In this document: positions 11,598 through 21,273 of the stretch, in pieces
Numbering within the stretch: position 1 is the first letter of the stretch
Layout: every line of letters begins with the position of its first letter
DNA from: Synanceia verrucosa
Taxonomy: Eukaryota > Chordata > Actinopteri > Perciformes > Synanceiidae
NCBI GenBank assembly: GCA_029721515.1
Contig: CM056559.1
Location: forward strand, 11,134,501-11,198,500
Reading direction: 5' to 3'
Length of the DNA stretch: 64,000 nt
Position numbers and translations under genes: made by a program
Notes under the pieces: model-generated
The model's input: only the letters and a program-made list of their open reading frames with translations
Database searches by the model: none
Told to the model about the DNA's origin: nothing

Positions 11598-12186
11598 TAT
11601 ATATGCTGCATTGCTGTCCTGTATGACTTACTTGTAACAGAGTACTGCTACACTGTGGTGTGACTACTTTTACTGGAGTGCTGAGTACTTCCTCCTCCAC
11701 TCTTAACGGTACATTAACGTCACGGCAGCCATCACAATTAAACAATGTTTTTAAAGACATCAGCAGGCACATCACATTTCATAATAAACTACCAAATTGA
11801 CCTTGAGCGTTTGAGATGCTCAGTAACAAAAGATGACAGAAACCTGTGTTATTTCAGCTTCGCAAGCAAATACACGCAGATTTAATCTTAAATATCCCGG
11901 AATAAAGAAGTGTTTTAAGGTGCAGTTTTCATGTGAGTTAATGCTGAAGGCCACTGAGGACTGGCTAGCAGTCCAGGGGCTAGCTTGCCCACAGCTGATC
12001 GTCGCCACCACATAAACTAAAGAAATGACATGACAGCTGACGATAAACACGACAGAGATGATGACTGAATATGTACACTGAACACTGTCCCAACCTGCTC
12101 CACACAACGAGCTGTCCTGCCGACTGGGCCCTGCTTTTAGCCCGACCCAGGCCACCGCTGACTCTGTGAAGGACTCCAGTCGCCAT
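4640..12186 (-). CDS. nipsnap2: NIPSNAP2 (complete, ten exons)
   Basis: This is a mitochondrial NIPSNAP-family protein, linked in mammals to mitochondrial function and to mitophagy signalling. Coding exons on the minus strand, 5' to 3', are 12095-12186, 10844-10983, 10700-10745, 10209-10303, 9342-9412, 9110-9250, 6591-6622, 5576-5670, 4897-4980 and 4640-4704. They total 861 bp, giving 286 residues, the length I recall for human NIPSNAP2. All junctions are GT-AG and phases match. The N-terminus (MATGVLHRVSGG...) is basic and lacks acidic residues, as a mitochondrial targeting sequence would. Family words appear in order: SWFKSLFVRKVDPRKDAH, LVGTWNTWYGEQDQA, NQLLLEFSFWNEPVP, GPNIYELRSYQLR, PGTMIEWGNYW, GGFFSQIGNLYMVHHLW and SRIMIPTKASPLK. 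The choice of NIPSNAP2 over NIPSNAP1 rests mainly on its convergent position beside PSPH. No damage was seen. Confidence 0.95.
6943..7358 (+). mobile_element. TTAA-flanked MITE, copy 1 (interrupted by Tc1)
   Basis: This copy starts with TTAACTCAGTGAGTGCCAGC in NIPSNAP2 intron 6. It shares long stretches with the copies at 45194-45600 (same orientation) and 35960-36304 (inverted), such as GCCACTTTTTGTCCAGA. Its right end is missing because the Tc1 element begins at the TA at 7357-7358. The TTAA border is typical of piggyBac-type targets, so a piggyBac-derived non-autonomous element is inferred. Confidence 0.65.
7359..8645 (+). mobile_element. Tc1-like transposon, right end truncated
   Basis: The left terminal repeat starts with CACTCAACAAAAATATAAAC directly after a TA target dinucleotide (7357-7358). 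An inverted subterminal pair flanks the transposase: 7497-7543 region (GCCTTAGACTGCCCACAATA) against 8600-8645 (CTGTGGGCAGTCTAAGGC). The match stops at 8645, so the outer part of the right end, with its terminal repeat and TA, is absent. This is a well-known fish Tc1/mariner family. The copy cannot move by itself, since one end is gone and the transposase is broken. Confidence 0.93.
7556..8559 (+). pseudogene. Tc1 transposase (frameshift, nonsense, altered triad)
   Basis: In a working element this DD34E transposase would cut and paste the transposon. The start ATG (7556) opens the helix-turn-helix DNA-binding part (MPQMSQDLRERAIGML...). Near 7735-7745 the family frame shifts, apparently through a small deletion, and the catalytic part continues in the frame that runs to 8400. 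Catalytic positions are D in FTDESRF (codon 7996-7998), D in QQDNARPH (8260-8262) and, 34 residues later, GAC in SPIDHVWD (8365-8367), where the family has glutamate. A TGA at 8398-8400 replaces the codon after DRRI. The same frame then continues to the natural end, GGHTRY, with TGA at 8557-8559. The gene is dead by three independent lesions. Confidence 0.95.
8745..8978. mobile_element. Short TTAA-bounded MITE
   Basis: This roughly 230-bp segment has TTAACCTTCTGAATCCCA at its left end. The inverse of its right end reads TTAACCCTGGGATTCCCAG. TTAA occurs at both borders (8745-8748 and 8975-8978). It holds a poly-T/poly-A core and no coding frame. TTAA borders with imperfect inverted ends suggest a piggyBac-type non-autonomous element, different in sequence from the 6943 family. 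Confidence 0.55.
11241..11702. mobile_element. MITE with AGTAC-rich ends in NIPSNAP2 intron 1
   Basis: The left end CAGTGGTGGAAAGTAACT (11241-11258) matches the inverse of the right end (GAGTGGAGGAGGAAGTACT from 11684-11702), giving imperfect terminal inverted repeats. The interior repeats AAGTA/GTACT words and contains the AT microsatellite at 11531-11604. From memory, this type is very abundant in teleosts. Its internal AGTAAAAGTACTAAT-like words resemble the minisatellite unit 0.6 kb away. Confidence 0.6.
11531..11604. repeat. Palindromic AT/GT microsatellite
   Basis: A long run of AT dinucleotides is framed by GTGTGTATAT on the left and ATACACACAC on the right. The whole block is close to self-complementary and could form a cruciform. 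It lies inside the MITE at 11241-11702. Confidence 0.9.
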
Positions 12187-12236
12187 CTTCAACTGTTCAA
12201 ACGCTGTTCGCTCAACTGACCAGCAGGTGGTGCTGC
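12179..12236 (-). promoter_or_regulatory. NIPSNAP2 start region: YY1-like and CTCF-like motifs
   Basis: The NIPSNAP2 initiator sits in GAAGATGGCGAC, which matches the YY1 core AAGATGGCG found at the start codons of many housekeeping genes. About 34 bp upstream of the ATG, 12220-12235 reads CCAGCAGGTGGTGCTG, close to the CTCF core CCASYAGRKGGCGCTG with small differences. No TATA box was seen. These are motif matches only, with no evidence of occupancy. Confidence 0.4.
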
Positions 12237-12299
12237 AGCACAGATGAGCACCAGTCTATCGGAGTACTACAGTACTACAGTAGTAGGACAGTAGTACAA

Positions 12300-14910
12300 C
12301 AATGTATAAGTAAGTAAAAGTACTATCACTCTGTAACACTAGTACAAGTAGTAAATGTACTAATATCACTCTGTGACACAAGTACAGGTAGTAAAAGTAG
12401 TAACATCATTCTGTAACTCAATTAAAAGTAGTAACATCACTCTGTGACACAAGTACAAGTAGTAAAAGTACTAACATCACTCTCTGACACAAGTACAAGT
12501 AGTAAAAGTACTAACATCACTCTGTAACACAAGTAAAAGTAGTAAAAGTACTAACATCACTCTGTAACACAAGTAAAAGTAGTAAAAGCTCTAACATCAC
12601 TCTGTAACACAAGTAAAAGAAGTAAAAGTACTAACATCACTCTGTAACACAAGTAAAAGTAGTAAAAGTACTAACATCACTCTGTAACACAAGTAAAAGA
12701 AGTAAAAGTACTAACATCACTCTGTAACACAAGTAAAAGAAGTAAAAGTACTAACATCACTCTGTAACACAAGTAAAAGTAGTAAAAGTACTAACATCAC
12801 TCTGTAACACAAGTAAAAGTAGTAAAAGTACTAACATCACTCTGTAACACAAGTAAAAGTAGTAAAAGTACTAACATCACTCTGTAACACAAGTAAAAGA
12901 AGTAAAAGTACTAACATCACTCTGTAACACAAGTAAAAGTAGTAAAAGCTCTAACATCACTCTGTAACACAAGTAAAAGAAGTAAAAGCTCTAACATCAC
13001 TCTGTAACACAAGTAAAAGAAGTAAAAGCTCTAACATCACTCTGTAACACAAGTAAAAGTAGTAAAAGCTCTAACCACTCTGTAACACAAGTAAAAGAAG
13101 TAAAAGTACTAACATCACTATGTAACACAAGTAAAAGAAGTAAAAGCACTAACATCACTCTGTAACACAAGTAAAAGTAGTAAAAGCTCTAACATCACTC
13201 TGTAACACAAGTAAAAGAAGTAAAAGCACTAACATCACTCTGTAACACAAGTAAAAGAAGTAAAAGCTCTAACATCACTCTGTAACACAAGTAAAAGTAG
13301 TAAAAGCTCTAACATCACTCTGTAACACAAGTAAAAGAAGTAAAAGTACTAACATCACTCTGTAACACAAGTAAAAGTAGTAAAAGCTCTAACATCACTC
13401 TGTAACACAAGTAAAAGAAGTAAAAGTACTAACATCACTCTGTAACACAAGTAAAAGAAGTAAAAACCCTAACATCACTCTGTAACACAAGTAAAAGTAG
13501 TAAAAGCTCTAACATCACTCTGTAACACAAGTACAAGTAGTAAAAGCTCTAACATCACTCTGTAACACAAGTAAAAGAAGTAAAAGTACTAACATCACTC
13601 TGTAACACAAGTAAAATCAGTAAAAGCTCTAACATCACTCTGTAACACAAGTACAAGTAGTAAAAGCTCTAACATCACTCTGCAACACAAGTAAAAGAAG
13701 TAAAAGCCCTAACATCACTCTGTAACACAAGTAAAAGAAGTAAAAGCTCTAACATCACTCTGTAACACAAGTAAAAGTAGTAAAAGCTCTAACATCACTC
13801 TGTAACACAAGTAAAAGAAGTAAAAGCTCTAACATCACTCTGTAACACAAGTAAAAGTACTAACATCACTCTGTAACACAAGTAAAAGTAGTAAAAGCTC
13901 TAACATCACTCTGTAACACAAGTAAAAGAAGTAAAAGTACTAACATCACTCTGTAACACAAGTAAAAGAAGTAAAAACCCTAACATCACTCTGTAACACA
14001 AGTAAAAGTAGTAAAAGCTCTAACATCACTCTGTAACACAAGTACAAGTAGTAAAAGCTCTAACATCACTCTGTAACACAAGTAAAAGAAGTAAAAGTAC
14101 TAACATCACTCTGTAACACAAGTAAAATCAGTAAAAGCTCTAACATCACTCTGTAACACAAGTACAAGTAGTAAAAGCTCTAACATCACTCTGTAACACA
14201 AGTAAAAGAAGTAAAAGCCCTAACATCACTCTGTAACACAAGTAAAAGAAGTAAAAGCTCTAACATCACTCTGTAACACAAGTAAAAGTAGTAAAAGCTC
14301 TAACATCACTCTGTAACACAAGTAAAAGAAGTAAAAGCTCTAACATCACTCTGTAACACAAGTAAAAGTAGTAAAAGCTCTAACATCACTCTGTAACACA
14401 AGTAAAAGAAGTAAAAGCTCTAACATCACTCTGTAACACAAGTAAAAGTAGTAAAAGCTCTGACATCACTCTGTAACACAAGTAAAAGAAGTAAAAGCCC
14501 TAACATCACTCTGTAACACAAGTAAAAGAAGTAAAAGCCCTAACATCACTCTGTAACACAAGTAAAAGTAGTAAAAGCTCTAACATCACTCTTTAACACA
14601 AGTACAAGTAGTAAAAGCTCTAACATCACTCTGTAACACAAGTAAAAGTAGTAAAAGTACTAACATCACTCTGTAACACAAGTAAAAGTAGTACTAAAAT
14701 CATTCTGTCTGTAATATGTGTAAAAGTAGAAAAAGTACCAATTTCACTCTGTAATACAAGTAAAAGTCGTAAAAGTACTAATATTGCACTTTAATACAAG
14801 TAAAATTAGTAAGGGTACTAATACCACACTGCAATACTAGTAAAAGTGGGCAAAGTACTAATATGACACTTTAATGCAAGTAAAAGTAGTAAAAGTACTA
14901 ATATGACTGG
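12300..14910. repeat. 40-bp minisatellite array
   Basis: About 60 head-to-tail units carry the core AACATCACTCTGTAACACAA followed by GTAAAAG(T/A)AG and TAAAAG plus CTCT, TACT or CCCT. The period is 40 bp, so the reading frame shifts every unit and no protein is implied. Units at both edges (12300-12480 and 14690-14910) are more diverged than those in the centre, as expected for an array homogenised from within. Two single-base alternatives (GTAG or GAAG, and CTCT or TACT) are shuffled along the array. Occasional short units break the register, for example near 13072 and 13851. The array begins about 110 bp upstream of the NIPSNAP2 ATG. Confidence 0.98.
13441..14370. repeat. 511-bp higher-order duplication inside the minisatellite
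   Basis: Rare unit variants recur at a fixed distance: TAAAAACCCT at 13461-13470 and again at 13972-13981, and GTAAAATCAG at 13611-13620 and 14122-14131. Both pairs are 511 bp apart. That equals thirteen 40-bp units minus 9 bp, and a unit 9 bp short (near 13851) lies in the block. A block of about thirteen units was therefore duplicated as a whole. Confidence 0.8.
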
Positions 14911-15866
14911 ACAGTCAAATAATAAATACCTGTTAAATAGACCGAACACAGACAGTACCTACATGGACTTCACTTTATTGCCTCTCTGCTGAGCAGTGAA
15001 AGAGATGTGTTTCATCACACAGATGAGAAAGAAAGTCAGTCAAGTTACAGATATTGACTCTTGTTTTACAGCAGATGTTTTAACTTGTCACAGCGGGGAA
15101 AACACAAGCGCAATTGATATAAAAAATGACCACTCTATGTTATTCATTAAACCATGCCAATGAGCCAGCACAACACCAGGGCCCTGGAGCTCAAACATAC
15201 AAGTGTAACCTTTATTAAGGTTATTAATAACACCTGTGCTTGTCTTGCAATGGCATGCTGAAATGTCTGTGGTGACAAAAGCCCTATTGTCTCTTGTAGT
15301 GGATATAAGCCCAATCAGAGTCTGAGCCCACACACTGTACATCTGTAGTGCATCATATCCAGCAGTAAAAAAACACAAAAAAATCTGGCAGATATGGGAG
15401 TCCTGGATATGAAGACTGGGAATCCCCCTTCTGCAGCCTTTAATACAAAATTTAGTATAACTAGTCTCTGAACACATCTCAGAAGGTCAAACACTGCAAG
15501 AAATAGAAGAAATGACAACATATAAAATCACCAGAAACACAGGGTTCCGTGTTCTGTTTAGGAAAGTAGCAATGGTTTTGAGGATAATAAAAATGAGATT
15601 AAATATAATAATTTACATGCACGATGGTCATACACTACGTCCCAAAACACGCTACAGCACTGAACATGTGGGGGCACTACAATTCAATCCATAGCCCATG
15701 AAAAGCAATTTTATCGTGGCCTACTGCTCAGACCACCATCCAGATAAATAAACAGGATGGACACCATCAGACTAAATCACTATGTCACTTTATCTATTTT
15801 TTGACATTGTATGAAACACATATGAATGCAAATAATTATCATCACTTTTATTCATGGGCTTCTTAG
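14911..15866. other. No gene recognised
   Basis: This is moderately AT-rich sequence between the minisatellite and the TOG-domain relic. Open frames on the minus strand (15088-15521) have no protein I recognise. No splice-bounded TOG exon was found here, so the relic appears to start at 15867. Confidence 0.5.
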
Positions 15867-17123
15867 GCAAAAAAGCAGTCAGTGACTGCCGTACCCCGAC
15901 TGCAAACCCAAAAAAGGTTGAGCTGCAGCCAGTAGCCACCCCTGAGGAGAGTCTGTCTTTCTGCTTCGAGCTGCTCTCCTCAGTGAACTGGTAAGACACT
16001 AGAGAGCAGTCTTGTACCAGACCAGTGAATAATTGAGTCAGGGCTAGTTAGTTTGAGACTAAACCTACACTGACATCAGTACACTCTGAAGTGAAGCGCT
16101 AGTAAATGATTTTAGGCCAGTAACTTTTATGAGTTGCTGTAACGTCTTCTTAATATGATATACAGTACTATTGCATTTAATTACTTCACATTTATAGTTT
16201 AAACAGAATGTGTGTGTTGGGGTTATTTGTCATGAAACTTACAGGATGAAAAAGATTAGTGCCTTGACAACAATTCAAGCTCTGGCACAGCACCACTCAG
16301 AGACACTGAAGACCAAACTCCACAAAGTGAGTCTGGTTCTTGTTGAGGAGGAATTGTACACAATTTCCTCTTTGTGTCTCTCCCTGTTCTCATGTACTGA
16401 CAGTCTTCACTGATGAAGTTCACTCTAACTGTACAGGTGAATAACCTACGCTCAGCAGTGTCCATTGAAGCTATGAACACCATGACTGAGCTCTACAATG
16501 ACCTCCAGAAGGTCATGGACCCTGAAGTAGAGTTAACAGGCAGGGTCCTACTGCTCAAAATAGGTCAGACTACAAACTTCTTTATTCACTAGCAAACCAA
16601 TCTTGCACTTGGTGCCATGATGGAAAACTGCAGCCATGGTCGGGTCGTGAACTCTCTGTTGAACACAGCGCTGAGGTAAGAGGAGAGAAAAGGCATTTAT
16701 TTGATCAGTAGAGGTGGTAAAACAAAAGGAAATAACGTGAAATTAAACATTACCACTTGATTTGTCTCATATTCCCAACTGTGTCCCTACTTAACAGTAA
16801 ATGTGTCACTGTGAGAGGGAGAATGGCACAACACCTCCATCAGGTGGCTGAGCTCGGAGCAGCTCACATCTTAACAGCTGGAAAGACTTTCACCCAGCCC
16901 TTCCTTGTTGCTGTCTCTAAAATGTGTGTGGATGCCGCACCAGTACTGAGGTAGGTTATCAAGTCTGATTCGGTGTACAGTTTTGCACAATATTTTGATT
17001 TGTGGCTTTTTTCACTGTGTTAAATGAGAGCTGTATTCCTCTACCAGACACCATGGACAAATAATCCTCCAGCAGCTGGCTGCGCAAAAGGACTTCCGAA
17101 ACTGTGGAACAAACTTGTTCTAA
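15867..17123 (+). pseudogene. TOGARAM2-like TOG-domain fragment, decayed
   Basis: Five exons can be joined in phase with GT-AG borders: 15867-15990, 16245-16326, 16437-16675, 16798-16950 and 17048-17123. They encode one HEAT-type TOG domain of the TOGARAM (crescerin) family, which binds tubulin in cilia. Recognisable words in order are ELLSSVNW, ALAQHHSETLKTKLHK, VNNLRSAVSIEAMNTM, ALGAMMENCSHGRVVN, RGRMAQHLHQVAELGAAH and ILQQLAAQKDFRNCG. A TAG at 16590-16592 interrupts exon 3 in frame, at a position where the family has an ordinary residue; homology resumes on both sides. The frame stops at 17121-17123, while family-like sequence (QSLGKILN) follows in another frame, suggesting a frameshift. 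Introns are kept, so this is a DNA-level copy and not a retrocopy. I place it nearer TOGARAM2 than TOGARAM1 from memory. A live short paralog with an error here is the alternative. Confidence 0.72.
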
Positions 17124-20100
17124 AAAACGACAGACAATCACTGGGCAAGATCTTAAACAGGGACTACTTGTAAAAATGGAGGCAATATTAAATATATTGG
17201 CCCATTGATATATTGCCATTTTAACTATCATTGTTGCTATTGTCTTGAATATTATTGTGCTGTCTTTTTAAATGTCTTGAAAAAATATCTTTGAGTTGTC
17301 TTAAAAATAACATGCTGTTCACACAAGTGCATGTTGAAAATAAATGTCACAGAGTTGCTGATGAACCATTTAAGGCTTCTTTCTTCATGGTCTACATGTG
17401 ATACAAACTGTATGTCAAATGTCATGGAATGACGACTGAAAACAAACATTTAACAAATAAGAAAATATCAAATTCAAGTCAAGTTCATAGTATAAAGGCT
17501 GCAAAATAATGACTGCAAAAGTTCTACAGGGAGAATCAAACCCACATATACCCATTTTTGTCTTGATGTGGCGATGGAAGGTCAGCAATAGATGTCACAA
17601 AGAGGTGGTGCATAATATCTGGAAGCTGGAAATGAGGTTCATTCATGCAATGCAAACACAGTTAGTGACCCTGATAAGCAGAAATATAAAAAAAAACACC
17701 AAAAGTGGCTTTTAATAGAATCCATTTTCATTCACAAATCAATATACAAGTTTTTCCTCTGAGCTGACATGACATGGTTGTCACTAATGGAGTTATTACA
17801 TTTTATATGATACCCATATCTCCACTTTAGTCTCACATGGTTCAGTTCTGCTGTGCTCCAGGTGAGTAACTGATGAACTGTGTTTCTGTGTGCTTCAAGG
17901 CCTTCAGGAAGAGCACCTCAGAACTGTGGGCTCCAATTGTTCATGGATAAAGAAGAGGTTAATGTGTTGCAACACTGGAGGAATTCAATCCAGTTGAGAT
18001 TGATTTATTATTTGACAGAGTGACTATGAAGCTAACGGGGACCATATTGCAAAAGCCCACTTGGCTTTAGGAGAAAAACTACTTACCGTCAGTGGAATTC
18101 AAAAACTATGGAGGGATTTGTTTTAAGTTCAGACACATGAATCATACGGGAGTGATTTCTCTATGAAACATTTTTGAATAACAAAAGGCAAAATGTGGAT
18201 AAGTCTGGGAATTCAAAGTATGATTTTATCCACTTAAATTTTGCTCTTTTAGTTTGGAGTTGTATCAAGGTAGTTCATTTTTGGTTGGAGACTTTTTCAC
18301 CTCAATGCATGGTTTCACTAGATTAACCAACATCCACCAATTTAATATCTTGGACCTATTCTCTGTTTTATTTTACTATGTATTTAATTAAAATAACACT
18401 TCACCAGCAACCATGAGCACCAATATAAATACAATGTCCAGCAGTGCCAGTAGTTTCCTTTGGAAAGTACAGTTCCTATAATGTCAGTATAATCTTAATG
18501 GCCTGATCTGTATTTTTAACGAACTTAGCTGGACGTGGATACTTTCACAAAGGGCACATTTTAGTAATGGGAGAAGTGAGATCAGCTTTAGAGAACTCCA
18601 GTTTCCGTACATATATTGTACCTCATTACTGTTATAATAAAACATATTTTTGTGGGGTCTTATCACCCTGTTGAAGTAACTTTTTTTACATAAGGTGCAG
18701 GAAATGTCTTGATTCTCAGTGTTTGACTGTATAGATCTGTTTTTATTTTTAGGAATTGACTGAGATTGAAAGGAGAACCTGCTGTCACCTTTAGCAGTGG
18801 TGTTAACTTACATATGATGCCACACAGATCATTTCTAGACCTTATGATTTTCTGCCCTGTCGCATGCTCCACCCGAGCATGTCATGTCAAGTCATTATCC
18901 ATGGCTTTCACCTACTAGATCTTTCAACTGCATGTATCTTACACAGTTTTCTTCTGCAGATGGAGATCATTTGTCAGATAAACTGACGTGTGACTGTTGA
19001 CATGCAAACTCTTTTTTGATTTCATAAAACTATGAGGGCTTATTTGTGTTGGCTTAAAAGGATGAAATTCTCAACCTTGGATATAGAACTTAATCCCAAC
19101 TCCACTTGCTTGTTTTTCACTGCTATCAATCCTCTTGTTGTAATTGTGTGTTTCTTGCCTGTGTGCACTTTGTTAAGTCTGCCATTGAACAGCTGCTGTT
19201 CGTATCATTTTGATTCATGCTCTTCATTTCTGTGGTAAAAGACCACGCTGGTACTGGTGCTTCCCTGCAGCTCTAAAATCTCTTACAATATGCTCAGATT
19301 TCACTTTTGGATACGATGAGTTTCTCTTTGAGAAGAGCAGCTGTGAAAACAGCTGATATGAATCCTTCACTAATGCACCACAAAACTATGGATGCCATTC
19401 ATCTGGGAGTTAAGGAATATTTAAAAAATTGTCTTTACTTAACTCTTTTGAACCCACATCGCTAAAGCCCTCACTGCAGCCTATCGTATATAGTATGTCC
19501 TGGGTGGATCTTCAGAAAATTGATATCTCCAAGCCAAATTATCTAACCGGCTGTCTTTGCAGTGTTCCTCTCCCTCCTCATATTATCTTTGGCTTTATTA
19601 CAGATATGCTTGCTGTGAAATGCTCTCCAAGAAATGCTGTCAGACTTGTGAGAAAATACTTATATTTTGGTTTTGGCCGACACTCCTTATCGTGTCTGGG
19701 CACAGCAGTGAGTGAATGCAGCAGCACAATTGCACACAGTGGCACTAAAACATTTATAATGTCTGATGTGAGCAGATTTATATCCTGGAATATGTCTGTG
19801 TTTTTATTCCAACAACCAATATAGATAAGAAAATGAATATTGCCAAGAATTACCAGAATGTGCAGGCTGAAATCACTCTCTGGAGTGACACGTCAATAGC
19901 TGACAGAAATTTAACTCAGGCTTTAATCAAAGTTGTATACCTTAATGTCTGCATTTTTTAAGGGACTGAGCTTAAACACTGACCAATGATGACAACAGGA
20001 TTCTACATCAGTGTTTCATGAACCCACAAATTTATCCAAATCCTGAATTTCCATATTGTGTCTCCTCTAAATGGTTATTGTGGTGATGGAGGAAATACTT

Positions 20101-20191
20101 CGAACATAAAAATGCTCCAAGTCCTGAAAATGTCACTAAGGTAAAAAATATATTAGTATTATTGACACAAAGTAGCTTAAAATCATGGAAG
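17124..20191. other. No gene recognised
   Basis: About 3 kb of AT-rich sequence. The longest open frame (19429-19824, plus strand) has no family words and no flanking splice signals that would make it convincing. No RNA gene was recognised. Confidence 0.5.
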
Positions 20192-20203
20192 TAGTGAAAT
20201 AGT

Positions 20204-20459
20204 CCATCCATTTTCTACCACTTATCCTGGAGGGGGCTGGAGCCTATCCCATGTGTCTTAGGGCGAAAGGCAGGGTACACCGTGGACAAGTCTCCAGTTC
20301 ATCACAGGACACATAGCGACAGACAACCACTCACACTCACATTCACACCTACGGTCAATTTAAATTAGCCAATTAAACTAATCCCCATAGATGTTTTTGG
20401 ATGCATGTAAAGTCCACACAGAAAGGCCCCGGGCCGGGAATCGAACCCAGTATCTTCTT
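20204..20459 (-). mobile_element. LINE 3' end with 12-bp target-site duplication
   Basis: This copy belongs to the same family as 1073-1408 and is on the minus strand, with tail sequence AAAATGGATGG at its 20204 end. The direct repeat TAGTGAAATAGT lies on both sides (20192-20203 and 20460-20471), so the insertion borders are exact. Because this copy is whole with both duplications, and the copy at 23322 starts inside it, it is the source in the later segment duplication. Confidence 0.8.
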
Positions 20460-20493
20460 TAGTGAAATAGTAAGAAGTAAAATTATAGCGCGC

Positions 20494-20530
<37 letters not shown>

Positions 20531-21128
20531 GCGAGAGAGAGAGAGAAAACTGGCACCAGTGAGAATTACAGTAATATTATTGGGTTATCATTATTGATTA
20601 GCATCACTGTTGTAGCTAGTTTTGCTGATTTTATATACTGTTTTCTTATAACACTTGAAGATAACTTGAAGACATTTCAAAAAAGTGTTTTTGATTTAAT
20701 GTTGTGTGCATTTTTTGCACTGTTTTGAAAATAGCTACCTTATGTAATTTTTGTATGCTTTTCTTTAATTTTTTTTTAATTTTTTTTGGCAAAAAGTATC
20801 AATTTACTGGCTTATTAGGAGGACGCCTGATGTGACTCACCATGGTTTTGCATTTTGCACATTGTTTTGTATAATTTCACATTCATATTGGACTTGCCAG
20901 GGAGTTTAAGTTTTCATCTGTGTCAGTGACTGTGTCTCGTTTCCTCACTTATTAGGTTTTGTCTCACATCTTACGTCTTACATCTCACATCATGTGAGAT
21001 TAAACTTGATGCAATGATATTTGGTCACTTCCAGTTTCTGTCAGGATTTTAAAACCTCTGCGCATGTAGATTCCCACCGGTTACAGTGCATTGCAGCTGC
21101 TGCTGCCCTGTTGGCTGACATGAAACAT
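20371..21128 (+). repeat. Segment A, source copy (758 bp)
   Basis: This segment is repeated at 23322-24079 at a constant offset of 2951. It spans the right part of the LINE end, its right target-site duplication, a (CA)15 tract, several poly-T runs and the left arm of a fold-back element. The (CA) tract and poly-T runs have the same length in both copies. I saw no mismatch on reading, which implies a very recent event. Confidence 0.93.
20499..20528. repeat. (CA)15 microsatellite
   Basis: An uninterrupted CA run follows GCGCGCAAA and precedes an AG-rich GAGAGAGAGAGA stretch. The same tract occurs at about 23450-23479 with the same number of units, as part of the duplicated segment. Confidence 0.95.
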
Positions 21129-21273
21129 GTTTTCACAGCCATGCAACTTACCGAAATGCTAATGATGTTATTTACACAACCTAATCAGTGAGGAAAGACA
21201 TTATTTATGAAGGCAGACTCACTGACACAAATGAAAACTTTGTTTAAACTCACAAGGGCAAGTCCAATATGAA
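20882..21273. repeat. Fold-back (inverted repeat) element
   Basis: The left arm 20882-20967 (TTCATATTGGACTTGCC... TTTTCATCTGTGTCAGTGA... TTTCCTCACTTATTAGGTT) is the inverse of the right arm at about 21164-21273 with gaps, leaving a spacer near 195 bp. The spacer holds a small palindrome, CTCACATCATGTGAG. This could be a fold-back transposon or an old palindromic insertion. No coding sequence is present. The duplicated segment A ends at 21128, inside the spacer. Confidence 0.75.

Noticed and set aside
12480..14700. TACTAAC plus AG and AAGTAAAA in every unit, resembling branch point, acceptor and donor
   Set aside because: There is no pyrimidine tract and the words follow from the repeat text; no exon context.
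12300..14910. CRISPR-like regular repeat array
   Set aside because: Units are contiguous with no unique spacers, the context is a vertebrate gene start, and the array is a plain minisatellite.
15867..17123. TOG fragment as a processed retrocopy
   Set aside because: Four introns with GT-AG borders and matching phases are retained.
19429..19824. 131-residue open frame
   Set aside because: No recognisable family and no supporting signals; treated as chance.
20365..20556. Cysteine/valine-rich peptide encoded on the minus strand, repeated at 23190-23507
   Set aside because: It is translation of the (CA)15 tract and LINE end; the second copy comes from the segment duplication.
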